Made by a program: the position numbers and the translations under genes. Positions 23,258 to 34,240 of a stretch of DNA of 64,000 nt are shown here, piece by piece (position 1 is the stretch's first letter; each line of letters opens with the position of its first letter). The stretch is taken from assembly GCA_023653785.1 (NCBI GenBank), contig JAMKCH010084924.1, positions 1 to 64,000 on the forward strand. Direction: 5' to 3'. Under the pieces are notes generated by a model. It ran no database searches, was not told where the DNA came from, and saw only the letters and a program-made list of their open reading frames with translations. The DNA comes from Ophioderma brevispina. Its lineage: Eukaryota > Echinodermata > Ophiuroidea > Amphilepidida > Ophiodermatidae.

Positions 23258-25070
23258 AAAAAGAGCATGTGTTCCAACCCCTTTGACGCACGATTATTGT
23301 TGATAAGTCATATGTTTTAAACAACCCCATATATTTTTACCCAAATTACAATTACAGTGGCAGGAAAAATAATTTTAGGAAATGCTGTTTTAATTTAACA
23401 TTTGCTAGGATATTTAGAGAAAAATAAAGCCACAACCATACTTCTGATGAAAGCACAATCGTTAATTAAGTTCCAAATTTTATATTTGATACGCTTGAGT
23501 GGAGTGACCTCCATTCAATGCATTTGCCTGGCATAATTATGTCATTTATGATTTATTCACTTCACTCATCCTTGACTAGCATTTGCATCAAAGCTTCTTA
23601 CCCTCAAGGTCACCTTCGCATCCATTGTGAATTGTCTAGATAACTCATTAAGTTTGGTTGGAACATCCTTTTGATTTCATTCATTCCCGACAGCTTCATT
23701 TGCACTATATTGTTGTAAGTTAAAATTGTTTAAAAATACGAAAAAGAGCACCAATGGTGCATTAGGTCAGTTAACACTTTTAGCATTTTAATTAATGACC
23801 TCATCTGATCCCTAAATGACCTTTGAACATTTTTGTCCGAGGACCCGTATGACACTGGGTAACTGTGTACGAATCATTCGAAATGATTTTATTGAATTCC
23901 ATGTATTTCCGTGGACAAAGGTGTTGACCATTTTCAAGAACGTGACCTCAAAAGACAATATTGTGAACCTTTGACCTCATCAACTTACACCCCTTGCTAT
24001 ATGACTCGCTCTGTAAGGATCATTCTGAGCAACTTTGGTGAATGCTTATCTGGTTTTTGGATAAAGCAGCATTTTAAGCATTTTCACAACAATGACCTCA
24101 CAATGATCCGAGATGACCTTTGACCTCCAAATCTCACAACCCATACAAACCTTGTGATAACCTTTAACCTCCTAGGTTCTACTGGCCACTTTGATTGTTA
24201 AATCATACATAACAATGATTAATGACCCAATCACAGCATTACAAATAAAGCTAAGTGCATTTTTAAACATATAGGGCCGTATTCTCATACACCATTTTAC
24301 AATAAATGGTGGTTAGGCATAAACTGTGGGTAGCTAAACGCACTGTTTTAAAAACTGGCAGTAAATATATTAACAAGTCGTTAGCTAACCACGGTATTAA
24401 AACGCCGTAAATACCATCGACCGAACTGTGACTTATCTCGCCTATATCATTACGTGATGTGCGTGAACAATATTTAAATGCCAGACATGCTCTCCGTAGT
24501 TGTAAATTCAATGCATGGAGCCCACGGGTAAATTTCAAAATGTCGCTTAGCAGGATCTTGGGGAATTTGTGTGAATGATTGATAAGCCCGCGGGGCCAAT
24601 TTTAAAACTGATTTATTTTGTTGTGCCTGCACTTGCTATCATCAATAACTATAACAGAGTAAACACGAGTCATGAAAATAGAAGCAAAGGAAAAATGATG
24701 AAGAAGAAATTGAACTGAGGACTTGGAAAAGAAAATAAGAGGTAACGTCTAACAACATTATAGAGCTGAAAATATCAAGCACTGTGAGAAACGTGAGGTA
24801 AACGGCCTTCAACCTACCCCCCCGAACTCCAAGTCTAAGGTTAACCAACGTTTTATGCATTTTCCGATTGCACTAAAATTTTAACAGCGTTTAAGTTACC
24901 ATAACTTTGGAGAATTGCGTTTATTGTAGCGTGCGTTTAAATTGCGATTTAACCATTGATTAGCGTTAAACTTCGTTTGAGAATACCGGGCCATAAGGTC
25001 TATTTTGATCGGTTACTCTGGAGGTTATATAATCATGTTATATCGTGTCAGTACCATACAAACCTTCATG
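23258..25070 (+). repeat. Tandem duplication, copy 2 (~1.8 kb)
   Basis: Second copy of the 21091-23080 unit, slightly shorter through many small deletions. A perfect DR1 half-site pair (TGACCTTTGACCT) is kept at 24114-24126, where copy 1 has a degraded form. Confidence 0.9.
24274..24992. mobile_element. TIR element GGGCCGTATTCTCA, copy in duplication 2
   Basis: The ends GGGCCGTATTCTCATA and TTTGAGAATACCGGGCC form the inverted repeat, better preserved than in the first copy. It is flanked by ATA on both sides, a possible 3-bp target duplication. Being at the same place in both units, it was inserted before the tandem duplication. Confidence 0.8.
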
Positions 25071-25199
25071 TTCGGTTTTCAAGATACCTGGTTAATCCTT
25101 GATAAGTCATTTAAATATGTCTTATCATGTTATTCTCGTTGCAAAACAGTCAATTTCAACATTAGTAATCTCTGCGCTTTGTCGCTTTAACTCACCAGG

Positions 25200-25850
25200 A
25201 GCATCCACCACCCGTCAGGGGCGCTGGTCCTATTCCGGCTTGATAACGAGGCAAATTCCTGTATGAGTTGGTTTGCGCCACGTCGATCTTAACCGCCTCA
25301 ACGCCTTGCAAATTAAAGCTGCGCGTTTGGTTTTTGCATGTGGACGGTACCGGTCCACTCTGTCCTTGATGGACAATGCTTCATAGGCTCCCTGTTAAAA
25401 AACAAAGGAGTTTGTAGTAAAATTTCTTTTCTTATTTTCAACTTATGCATTGCAAGGCCTCCTCATATTTTAGAATTCATTCAATTTTATAATAAGTTCT
25501 TTGCGACCTGAAAAACAGACCCAGACTCCTCTCTTCTAAACGATACCACCCGGCTTTGGTCCCACGTCAAAAGAAACGAACGGCCCGGAGACCGCTCCTT
25601 CTTCGTTGCGGCTCCCTCAATTTGGAACGGTCCCCACGTTGATCTAAGAGAATATGTGTCTGAGCCTGTGTCAAACGTAATCTTAAGACAAAAAGCACTT
25701 ATATCAATCTCGTTTGTAAGTTGCTTTGCTGGGGCCTTTCTGGCTTTGCGTATTTTGTGTATAGTTTGGTATAAGGGTTTTTTTGCATATTCTTTTGTAA
25801 GCGCTGTGTTTCTTTTAGAGCGCTCTATAAATTTGTTGTAATAATAACCA
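25200..25850 (+). pseudogene. Non-LTR retrotransposon 3' end (reverse transcriptase C-terminus), decayed
   Basis: Three frames together give the hallmark C-terminal run of CR1/L2/Jockey-like reverse transcriptases. RLNALQIKAARLVF (from 25293) is followed by LHRLPVKKQRSL in another frame, then RPRLLSSKRYHPALVPRQK, then GDRSFFVAAPSIWNGPHVDLR (to about 25648). In intact relatives these correspond to the 'LQR.QN.AARLV', 'LHWLPV..RI', and 'GDRAFS.AAP.LWN.LP..IR' blocks. Stops and at least two frameshifts break it, and the polymerase core is absent, so it is a 5'-truncated dead copy. The 3' tail has a GCGCT...AGAGCGCTCTATAAAT motif and ends in a TTGTAATAATAA stretch, a common form of 3' end for such elements. 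Clade assignment is uncertain. Confidence 0.85.
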
Positions 25851-27090
25851 ATCCCATCTATTGTAATAAAATAGGAATAAACATCTCACATTGGATTTTA
25901 AAATCACTTTCACTTACCAGGACACAAATTGTATCATATAAACATTGTTTTATTCTCACAATTTTCATTCACACCAAACAGTGTCATATTTAGCATATTT
26001 TAATCATAAAACCTGGTCATAACAAACAAGGGTAGGTTTTTATCAGAGCGTGTCATGTTTGTCGCGCTTGACCTGGCACAAAGGTTGCGTCATATGCAGG
26101 GCACTGGTTTGTAAAATCAGGAGTTTATTGATTTTCAATATGTCTGTTAAAATACAGCGTGAAAGTGGAGATAATTTGGCTGTGTGTGTATACTTATAAC
26201 TTCGAACATTCGCAGGAAGATTTTGCACTTATGATTTTTGACTTTATTGTATTGGCATCCCGGGCAACTTGTATGCACAGGTGGAATATGATGTCCTGAA
26301 CCAAAACCGCATAAAAAGGTTGCTTTTTAAACAGGCGATGTACACACTACATGTAGCTTACATTCATTGTGCAAAAGCAGATAAATAGCGACAATAAGCA
26401 ATTAGTTCGAAACATTTCTGTTTACAACCACCCATTCACAACCAATTAATTTCTTCTTTAAAATGATTCAGGGTTGAACGGGTAAAAATGAAAATATACA
26501 ATATAGGTTTGTTGTAATCATGCAGTAGACATTTAACATTTGAAATTAAAAATTCTCTTTGATGTTGTTTTTTGAATCATATTTGTACATTTGGGAGTCT
26601 GAAACAGCGTCTATTTTAAACTGAAGATCTCTACAAATACGCTTTTATTAATTGATAATTTGCCATAAATATAGTTTTGTATGTTTGTCCCATGACCCTA
26701 GAGAAGAATATGAGAACTCTTTTCTTTCTTTATAGATATCACTCCACACCTCTTTAACACACCCAAGAATAGACGATGAGTTGCAGATGACATGTTGAGG
26801 GCATGGATTTGATATATTTTTGGCTCGATTTGACGTCACTTAAATATAACGTGCAGTCAGGATTTCCTTACCTATCGCAGGTTTACCTATCATATTATAT
26901 AACTGTGTCCCCAAAGAAACTCCATTCCAAGTCCTTTTTTAAAAACCTACTACTATATAGTACAATAAGTTGGCTATCAGCAATATGTACATTTTTGGCA
27001 AAATTTATTACCACTTCACTCACTCCGGTGAAAAAATGTTTGTTGTTTTTGTCTTTAGCCTGGTAAATCATCAGTATTCGGACCATGTTT
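25851..27090. other. Unassigned, no gene seen
   Basis: AT-rich. Minus-strand frames at 26043-26228, 26648-26839 and 26895-27095 and a plus frame at 26803-27066 have no recognisable motif or splice context. Confidence 0.35.
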
Positions 27091-27094
27091 TCCA

Positions 27095-27400
27095 ATGATG
27101 ACCAGGGTTCCAGTCAGGGTTTCCTCCGCCTTACTCTTATCGAAAACTTGGCTGCGATTACATTAATTCTCCCATGTCAGGGACCCATGGCTTAACGGTC
27201 CCCTCCCAGGACGGGGTAATTCCATGGTTCGTTTGGCAAGCCAAATGAAGAGCGGATTCCAGTTTTAATTAACAACTCACAGCCAGAACTTTAGTACCCC
27301 CGAATTAAATCCCAACAAGTACCCCACCAGGACTACGAACCGGGGACCTCCTCATGAAAGGCGCATCCCCTAACCAGGAAAAACGACTCATCAGGAAAAG
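27095..27400 (-). mobile_element. tRNA-derived SINE-like element
   Basis: On the minus strand, TGGTTAGGGGA resembles a pol III A box. About 36 bp downstream GGTTCGTAGTCC resembles a B box (GGTTCGANTCC with one extra base). The tail continues about 250 bp to a GGCGGAGGAAACCCTG block. The order head-to-body fits a tRNA-derived SINE. No second copy in this window and no target duplication was resolved, so the boundaries are approximate. Confidence 0.5.
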
Positions 27401-29547
27401 CCTGTCCCCAAATTAGAAAAATACCCAAAAAAAAAGAGCAAAAAATGAATTGAAGTTGTATACTTTGCTTGAAGGAATAATAGGATGAAAATTCTTATCC
27501 ACATTTCACAAGGCACAGAAACACCCTTCTAAGTCTTGAAATAAAATGCTATAAATTAAAACTGACAATCCCCAATTTAATTAACCCATTTACAGGTATA
27601 ATTATTTTTTTTTTCATCCAGCATTTGCACATTTCCTCCTGGCTTTTTGGGACTTACAATTAGTGACTTCAATTACCTTTTAAATTAAAAGAAAATTCTT
27701 TATTAAAAGAGCAAATCAAGAAGAATTTTGTTTTGTTTATCACATATTTTGCCCCAAACTCACATGTTTATTGTCTAATCCAGTCATTTTCTCCATACTT
27801 CACTGCATCTCCGTTGCGGAGTTCTATTTGTTGAATTGCCTTCTCCACCCAACATACTGCATTGCAGGATCTGCACTAAAGTTAAATTTCAATTTTAACT
27901 GGTTCGTGACTTGAAGTAAACGAGTTGAGTCAACATATCAGTTAAATCAGGAGGTCACGCCAACATGCGTTTATTTTTCTTGTACACAAGAAGACAAAAT
28001 CGCTGGTTGACCTCAATAGCTGGTAAAAACACTATGAAAAAATGTCCCTGATTTGAGGTCATACACATTACCGAATTCTTATAAAATAATGTTCGTTATT
28101 GTTGGCGGAATGTCAACTACAAATCTAAGTTGGTCTATAATGACGTTAAATTGGTGTTGGGGGGGTTAAAACAACGAATTAAAAGCGACACTTTTGTAAG
28201 TTTTTGAAAAAGCGTAATCTCTGAAGTTCGAAATCCCCCAAAATTTTAAAGCCTCCCAAAGTCATTAATTGAAATTGTGTGCGTGCGCATAAAGTCTGTG
28301 TACGTGTTTACTCTATCCCGTTTTAAGACAAGTAAGAACCACAATCGAAAATGTATAACCCGTTTACCCTGCATTTCCTGGCATCACAGAAGTGGATTCC
28401 TCATCATCTTAACCTATGGGCCTGATTTCCATTGATTTGACTGCAGACATGTGCACGGAATGTGGACAGGGCAAAGGGGTCGTTTGCCCTATTGTATTTG
28501 TGAAAGCCCATGTAAAAGACCCGTCCCACAATTTTGTAGTGTGAACTGTACTTGGTGACCTGCCAACAAACTGATATGGGTAGTGCAACGCATAATGCAG
28601 CAAGGTATGAATGAATCTAAAGTCCAAAAATTTGGTTTTATCCTTCATTTAAAACTAGCAACGGATTAGCCCTACGGAATCTTCTATAAAAAGAATCAAG
28701 GACTTAAAAGGATTGCACAGCTTTACTCTAGTCAAACTCATGAATTCTATACAAGGAACACCAACATGTTTGTCTCCTAAAATTGGTTTATGTATCTGCT
28801 ATTTGGGACTACAGTTCTTTTTTTATTAATAATTTTCTGAACTTTTTCTTCTTTCTGAAACATAAAAAAAAAGAGATTGAAATAATCTGATCCACATAGC
28901 ACTATGGACAAATCTAATTTTACATACTAGCTATAGATACAGGAACATTTCTGAGACACTTTTTGTTTGTTGGTCTGACTCAGTAATGGGTTGGCATTTG
29001 TCAAGCATCTTCATTTTATTTTCTGAAACACACTATATCTATGTTCTCTTGTATGAGGTAATCACTTTATCTTCACTGCCTGTGTGCCTTGCAAGGAGGA
29101 ATCTCGCCGTCAGGCAAAAAAGTTGAAATTTGGTGAAGGGGTTGGAAATGGGATCTTATAGATGGTGAGTTTAAGAATCATACACCCTGATGAGTTTTAC
29201 GTTTCATACTCTTCTCATGGTAGGAAGAATGAGGGTGGCACACAAATTATTTTTTATCTAATACTTGTAGAGCGTGAGGATTTAATTTGCAATTAAAGAT
29301 ACTATAGTGATTTCATCTGAAAAAGAATCAATAGTAGACATTTGTAGGATAGCTTAAAAGTTGGAAGTCTCATAAGTATGTTTTTGCAACTGACAATTGA
29401 CAAAAAGCAAGGAAATGTAGGTTCTAAAATCTGAATTTCCATTCATTATGTATTGCATTAAGTGTCCGTACGATAGTATGACTAAAATATCTGATTTTGT
29501 TGTCATTAGGTGCTGTCCGTCTTAAGCACTTGCAGAATGTTCAAGAT
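27401..29547. other. Unassigned, no gene seen
   Basis: Generic AT-rich sequence with a 79-codon minus frame (28409-28648) of no known family. No repeats shared within the window were noticed. Confidence 0.35.
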
Positions 29548-29883
29548 CTACTCTCTAAATGTAAACGAGTGAATATTTATTCACCAAAATAGAGTGAAAA
29601 CTCTTGTAAAACACTTGAAAGGAGTGAAAAGAGTGGAATGCCACTCAGAAAGAGTAAAAGTCTCCAAAAAGAGTGGATTGCATTCGTTTGAGGGTTAAAC
29701 GAAGGACAACACTTTTGAGGAGTGAAACGAAGGACAACCGAAAATGAGTGGGAAATCCACGCTCTTTTTGTTGTGATTTTTACTTCTTTTTGGGGACATT
29801 CGCTCTTTTCACTCAGTTTGGAGTGGTTACAAGAGTTCACTCTGTTGGGCGTGAAATTTACTCGATTACATGTAGAGGAGTAG
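29548..29883. mobile_element. MITE with TA-CTCTCTAAATG ends and AGAGTGA interior
   Basis: Left end CTACTCTCTAAATGTAAACG and right end, read on the minus strand, CTACTCCTCTACATGTAATC form an inverted repeat of ~36 bp bounding about 335 bp. TA flanks both CTCTC ends. The interior repeats AGAGTGAA/TTCACTCT phrases in opposite orientation in each half, making a foldback. A related phrase-rich stretch lies at 55625-55870. The 118-codon minus frame over it (29577-29933) is a by-product of the repeat. Confidence 0.85.
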
Positions 29884-31081
29884 CTATTACTGTATGACGT
29901 ACAAAAACCAGATTTTTGACGATTTTTTTTCATTTTATGATTAGCAAATCATGATAATGCTTTAATGATAGGTTGCTTTGAGGTATACATACATTAAACA
30001 TTTGCACTCACAAAGATTTTCCCACCATTACCAGAATACACTCACTCTCCATTACACAGTTGGTTAACATTATTAACACTAGAGCTAGTACAATCTCAAT
30101 TTCCTGACACAGTTCAGTAGCCTTAACCAATGAGTTAGGATTATACACACCCCACATGAAACCGCCGTTGAAGCGATGTGGAGATGCGTTAACTGATCGC
30201 TAAATCCTTCAGTCCTTGAAACAAGTATGCAATATCCGCAATGTTTGTTAGTTATGAAAGAGCGGGCCGGGGACTCAGGCTAAAAATAATTAATGAGCAT
30301 TATTATAGCGTGTCGTGTGTGAGACATCTCCCCGATCGGGGCTTCTTTAACCGGGTGGCATGCAGTAACAGTCAAAATTTTGAAGGGTTGGGTTGAATCT
30401 ATGCATAATGGAAAACGCCACAAGTTTATTACAACCAATGCAAGTCAAATATGGTACGAGTATAAAGGTTAAACCTTCAGGATTTGCCATACAAAATGTC
30501 GGCTTATGATAAAATGTTTCAAAGATGATTAGAAGGAAATAAGTTCGAAATATTACTTGTCAAACTGTAGCGATTAAAGGCCAAAGAGAGAAAAACTAGA
30601 TACGGAACGATGCAGTAAATCCTCTGAAACCTCACTCATAATTCCGATTTTGACGCGGAAAGTAGCCATCAATGATAGAATGGTTTATTTGCTACACTTA
30701 TTCTTACGATTGCACATGTGGGGACATTTATGCAGCTTCTACACATGTAAATATAAATTTCCAATGATTCAACAACCTGTCTGTTTCTCAAATATTCTGA
30801 CGTCACGCAACGTCATTTAATGAGCAGCCCTCAATCGGCGAAATGTCCTACACAGTTTTCTAAGTGCCCCCTGGTTTTTTGGGTATGATTTTTGATACCC
30901 AGATCACACAAGGTCAGTTCATGTCAACTTATGTACAAGTACAACACACTGACCAGTGTCCTTGGTGGATGAGCATATTGTAACTCATAGTGAAATTCAG
31001 AAGTAATCTTTTTTTAATGAGGTAATGGGTATAATAATTGTGTATTGATTTTTTTCATTGTATGTTGCAGATGTTAATAAT
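29884..31081. other. Unassigned, no gene seen
   Basis: No recognised element or frame. A CATTGTATGTTGCAG sequence just before 31071 resembles a splice acceptor but is followed quickly by stops in all frames. Confidence 0.35.
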
Positions 31082-31150
31082 TAGTTCCACTGTGAAAGTT
31101 ACCAATTGGAAGTTAAAATTTGACAAGTTTGGCCTAAAAATGTTCTATTG
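31082..31150 (+). repeat. 69-bp exact direct repeat, copy 1
   Basis: Identical in all 69 bases to 31226-31294, starting TAGTTCCACTGTGAAAG and ending AAAATGTTCTATTG. It is followed by the small palindrome GGTATAACCTATACC and a GAATAAAAGCA tail. Confidence 0.97.
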
Positions 31151-31225
31151 GTATAACCTATACCCTAATTCAGAATAAAAGCATTAACCCACCCCTACTT
31201 CCACAACCTTTGTGCTTAAAATAAC

Positions 31226-31294
31226 TAGTTCCACTGTGAAAGTTACCAATTGGAAGTTAAAATTTGACAAGTTTGGCCTAAAAATGTTCTATTG
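31226..31294 (+). repeat. 69-bp exact direct repeat, copy 2
   Basis: Identical to 31082-31150 with a 144-bp start-to-start offset. Here it is followed by a strong hairpin (31304-31350). The full identity contrasts with the heavy divergence of other duplicates in the window. Confidence 0.97.
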
Positions 31295-31303
31295 CACCTA
31301 CTC

Positions 31304-31350
31304 TGTATCATGTGCTTTTATTCCATTTTTAGAATAAATCACATGATACA
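31304..31350. repeat. Strong hairpin, ~19-bp stem
   Basis: The arms TGTATCATGTGCTTTTATTC and GAATAAATCACATGATACA pair with one bulge or mismatch around an 8-base T-rich loop. Too short for a typical animal pre-miRNA; perhaps the core of a tiny palindromic element. Confidence 0.85.
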
Positions 31351-33470
31351 AAGTTGGCAAATATGCCAAAATAATAACCTCCCCTAAATAGTAATAATTC
31401 ACCAGCGTAACCCAGCCGGGGTACGGAGGCAGCGTGAGCACCTCGGGGTTTACAAAAAAAATTACAGAATCAGCCTATTTTTACTTATGAGAGGTTCCCC
31501 GCATCCCTACCGCATCCCGAGGTGTTCCAAGAGTGGGTATGCCCTTCTAATTTTTATAATTCACAATTCCATATAACTCATACACAACTCGTCTCAATAT
31601 TTGATAACTCATTGTCTTTGAAATCGTCAACTCCACCTGAACCTCTCAATGATATCATGAGACAAAAATAATATTGGTTCACTACAGAGTGAGAGCATGA
31701 AACACATGGATGTATTCCCCAAGATAAATATGACAATACTTGGGGTTATAAATAATATGACTTTACCTTCACCTCCACGGAATAATTACAACCATAAAAT
31801 TGTCAAATCAGAAGCACTAACAATTTTGATGAACACGAGCTATGTTAATTGTATTTACAATTACCATAGAAGCAGAGTTGGCAGGATATTTTTGTTGTTA
31901 TTGATACAAGACTTACAGTAAATCAACTTAACATAAATGTCACCAGCACATTTAGAGGATTAATTTTGTTGAGAGAAAAAATAACCATCATCTGGTGAAC
32001 TATATACTAGAGTGTGGGCTGAGTTTCGATCTAGCAGGGATCTTCATCACGGCAAACTGACCAAAACACAGAGAAGACAAAAACATATATTAAAACAAGG
32101 AAACAAAAGACAGGGGCCCTGCACAGGGAGGGTTAAAGTGGGAGAGAAAGCAGACAGAGGAACAATGGAAATAGATGAACAAGATAAGTGATGATTACCA
32201 AGAAATCAGTGGGGCGATGGAGAGAGAAGGGGAGGACGGAGCGAGTGATGGGCAAAGGATGGGAGCTGCCCCCTGCTGAAAAAAGAAACAATCAAAGAGA
32301 TTAATGGACCACAATGAGGGAGGGAGATAATTGACAGGTTCCTAATTTTGTCAATAAAATGTATATTCACTTTGATTGGGAGATTGTTATCCGGAAATGA
32401 TTTACCCATACCGCATGTATACCATACAGTTTTTTGTCATTCTTCCCCATCAATTTTTGGATATTAGGTATAGGATTCAACAAATTTCAAGGTACAATAA
32501 ATTTGGAACAAAACCTTTGTAATCTTTTCACACTAATCAAATCAATGCATATGAACTTCCCTCAACCTCTATATTGATGTGATCAAAGCAAAATGACGGA
32601 AGTCCAAATATTGATTTTGAGATCTAAGCCAAACAAAGGAGAAAATGGCTTTTTTTCCTATTGTTTTGCACCCTGTCACTGATTATTGGGGTTTGGACAT
32701 TTTTTTGGTCAACTTCAATGGGGGTTTCAGCAAAATGTAGCTTTTTAAATGATGCATACAGTTACATGGAAATAAAACCAATTAATTTGACTCGACTTCA
32801 GACTGTCATTTTGCCTTAGATCCGGACTCACATCTTAAATGCAATAATCTTTGGTAAATCTAGAAAATCATATCACCTGGGGGCAAGTATTTTGTTTATC
32901 CTGAAAGTGGAGAGAGGATGGGCCCCAAAGCCCCCTACCTGCACCTCAGTGCTACTAGACTATAATTTTTCCAAATTGAGGACATAAACTGTTGTTTATG
33001 CCATATGCGAAGCAGAGACCACAGCAATGTTCATGCCCCAAATCATATCAATGAAAAACAATGTTCATGCCTACAATCTTAATAATAAACTCTTTCACAC
33101 ATACTCAAGCATTATGTTAGCTATTATTTATCACTACAAATTAAAAACAAATATTATCATTTCACCATATAAAAAGAGCAATGATTATCATGTCCTGGGT
33201 GGTTATAAGGTTTGCTTATGACTAACGCAACAGCCAATCAGAAGTGTTGTTAAATAATGGGTTTATACAAATAATTTTTCAGCTTTTCGAACTAGTGAAC
33301 TATAGAAGTACAATAATCCTAAATATTGATTGCTCGAGTTCAAGTTTTAAAGTTTAATTAATCGTTTAAACCTCAACTCAACATTCAAAACAACTGAAAT
33401 CAAAAATCTAAATTTAACTTGGAACTTCATAATCATTTTGAAAGCAAATGTGTCTCTTTTGCATTTTCTA
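31351..33470. other. Unassigned, no gene seen
   Basis: Includes an imperfect pairing of GCACCTCGGGGT (31439) with ATCCCGAGGTGTTCC (31514) and a purine-rich stretch at 32095-32290. Frames at 31697-31921 and 33027-33221 (plus) and 32206-32409 (minus) carry no recognisable motif. Confidence 0.35.
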
Positions 33471-33522
33471 ATAAGCAAAATGTGTTCTCATTATCTAATA
33501 ATAAGAGCCACATTTTGCTTAT
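33471..33522. repeat. Hairpin with ~22-bp stem
   Basis: ATAAGCAAAATGTG at the left pairs with ACATTTTGCTTAT at the right. The pairing resumes after a two-base mismatch (CTCATTAT with ATAAGAG), leaving a loop of about 6 bases. Total length ~52 nt. It could be a small palindromic repeat core or a structured RNA; expression is unknown. Confidence 0.75.
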
Positions 33523-33828
33523 CAATAAATGGGTCACAAAAAAATATTGAATCCATTAACCTGAATTCACAATCAAACAGCTCACCAGGCAAAATAAACT
33601 GTCATGGCTAGTGCGTGCCGTGTAAGCGTTTTTCAAACCCCATAAAAGCCAGCAGCATATATACAGGTATAAAGCATGCCCTTCCTGTCGGCGCTAATAT
33701 TTCAGGCCCTACATCCATTGATGGACAGCTGTTTTACTTGTGTTTTTGCTGTCAACACCAGAATTTGCGAACCCACGGCAAGTCTCGCGAGCATAATCAT
33801 TAACTGTTAAATCGGTAACATAAGATGT

Positions 33829-34240
33829 ATCCCATCCTTGTATTTGTATCTGAACCCCGGCTTCCATACAACCCCCCCGTTAGGCATACACCTATTTGTT
33901 TGTTGATGGTTTATATAACCATCAATGCAAATAATTATCAAATGCAAAATGGAAGGTATATGACTCAAAAGACAATATGCATGCCAGGTATCCCTGCGTT
34001 AAAGGCAATAAACTAAGTAATTGTATGCAGCTGCCGCGTTAAATGCGTGTAATTGCCAAACAAAATGGCAAATTATTTTAATTAATAACTGCACTACTAA
34101 AGCACGTAATCTAAATACATTTAAAAAATAATACCCTACCACATTTAACGTCAAACGCCAACAATCACGTAATTGCAGTTTTGGGCAGAATTTTATGAAT
34201 AGAGTGGAAAAGTTCAAATACAAAATGTATTTGTTATGCC
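33829..34240 (+). repeat. Second tandem duplication, copy 1
   Basis: Aligns head-to-tail with 34238-34770. Shared landmarks are CCTTGTATTTGT, CGGCTTCCAT, CCCCCGTTAG, AAAGGCAATAAACTA, GTAATTGTATG, CAAACAAAATGGCAA and AATACATTTAA. As in the 21-25 kb duplication, differences are rich in small indels. It contains the uninterrupted target site of the MITE in copy 2 (TTTATATAACCATCAATG, near 33912). Confidence 0.85.

Noticed and set aside
29577..29933. 118-codon minus-strand frame as a gene
   Set aside because: It is nearly co-extensive with a MITE made of AGAGTGA/TCACTCT words; the frame is a by-product of the repeat.
31055..31080. Splice acceptor TTTTTCATTGTATGTTGCAG
   Set aside because: Stops appear within a few codons in all frames after the AG, and the downstream DNA is a 69-bp direct repeat.
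31304..31350. microRNA precursor
   Set aside because: At 47 nt it is shorter than usual animal precursors and adjoins a recent local duplication; no expression data can be inferred.
32005..32065. Penelope-like or non-LTR 3' end suggested by GATGAAGATCCCTGCTAGATCG on the minus strand
   Set aside because: The phrase resembles text common near retroelement ends, but no adjacent coding remnant or repeat structure supports it.
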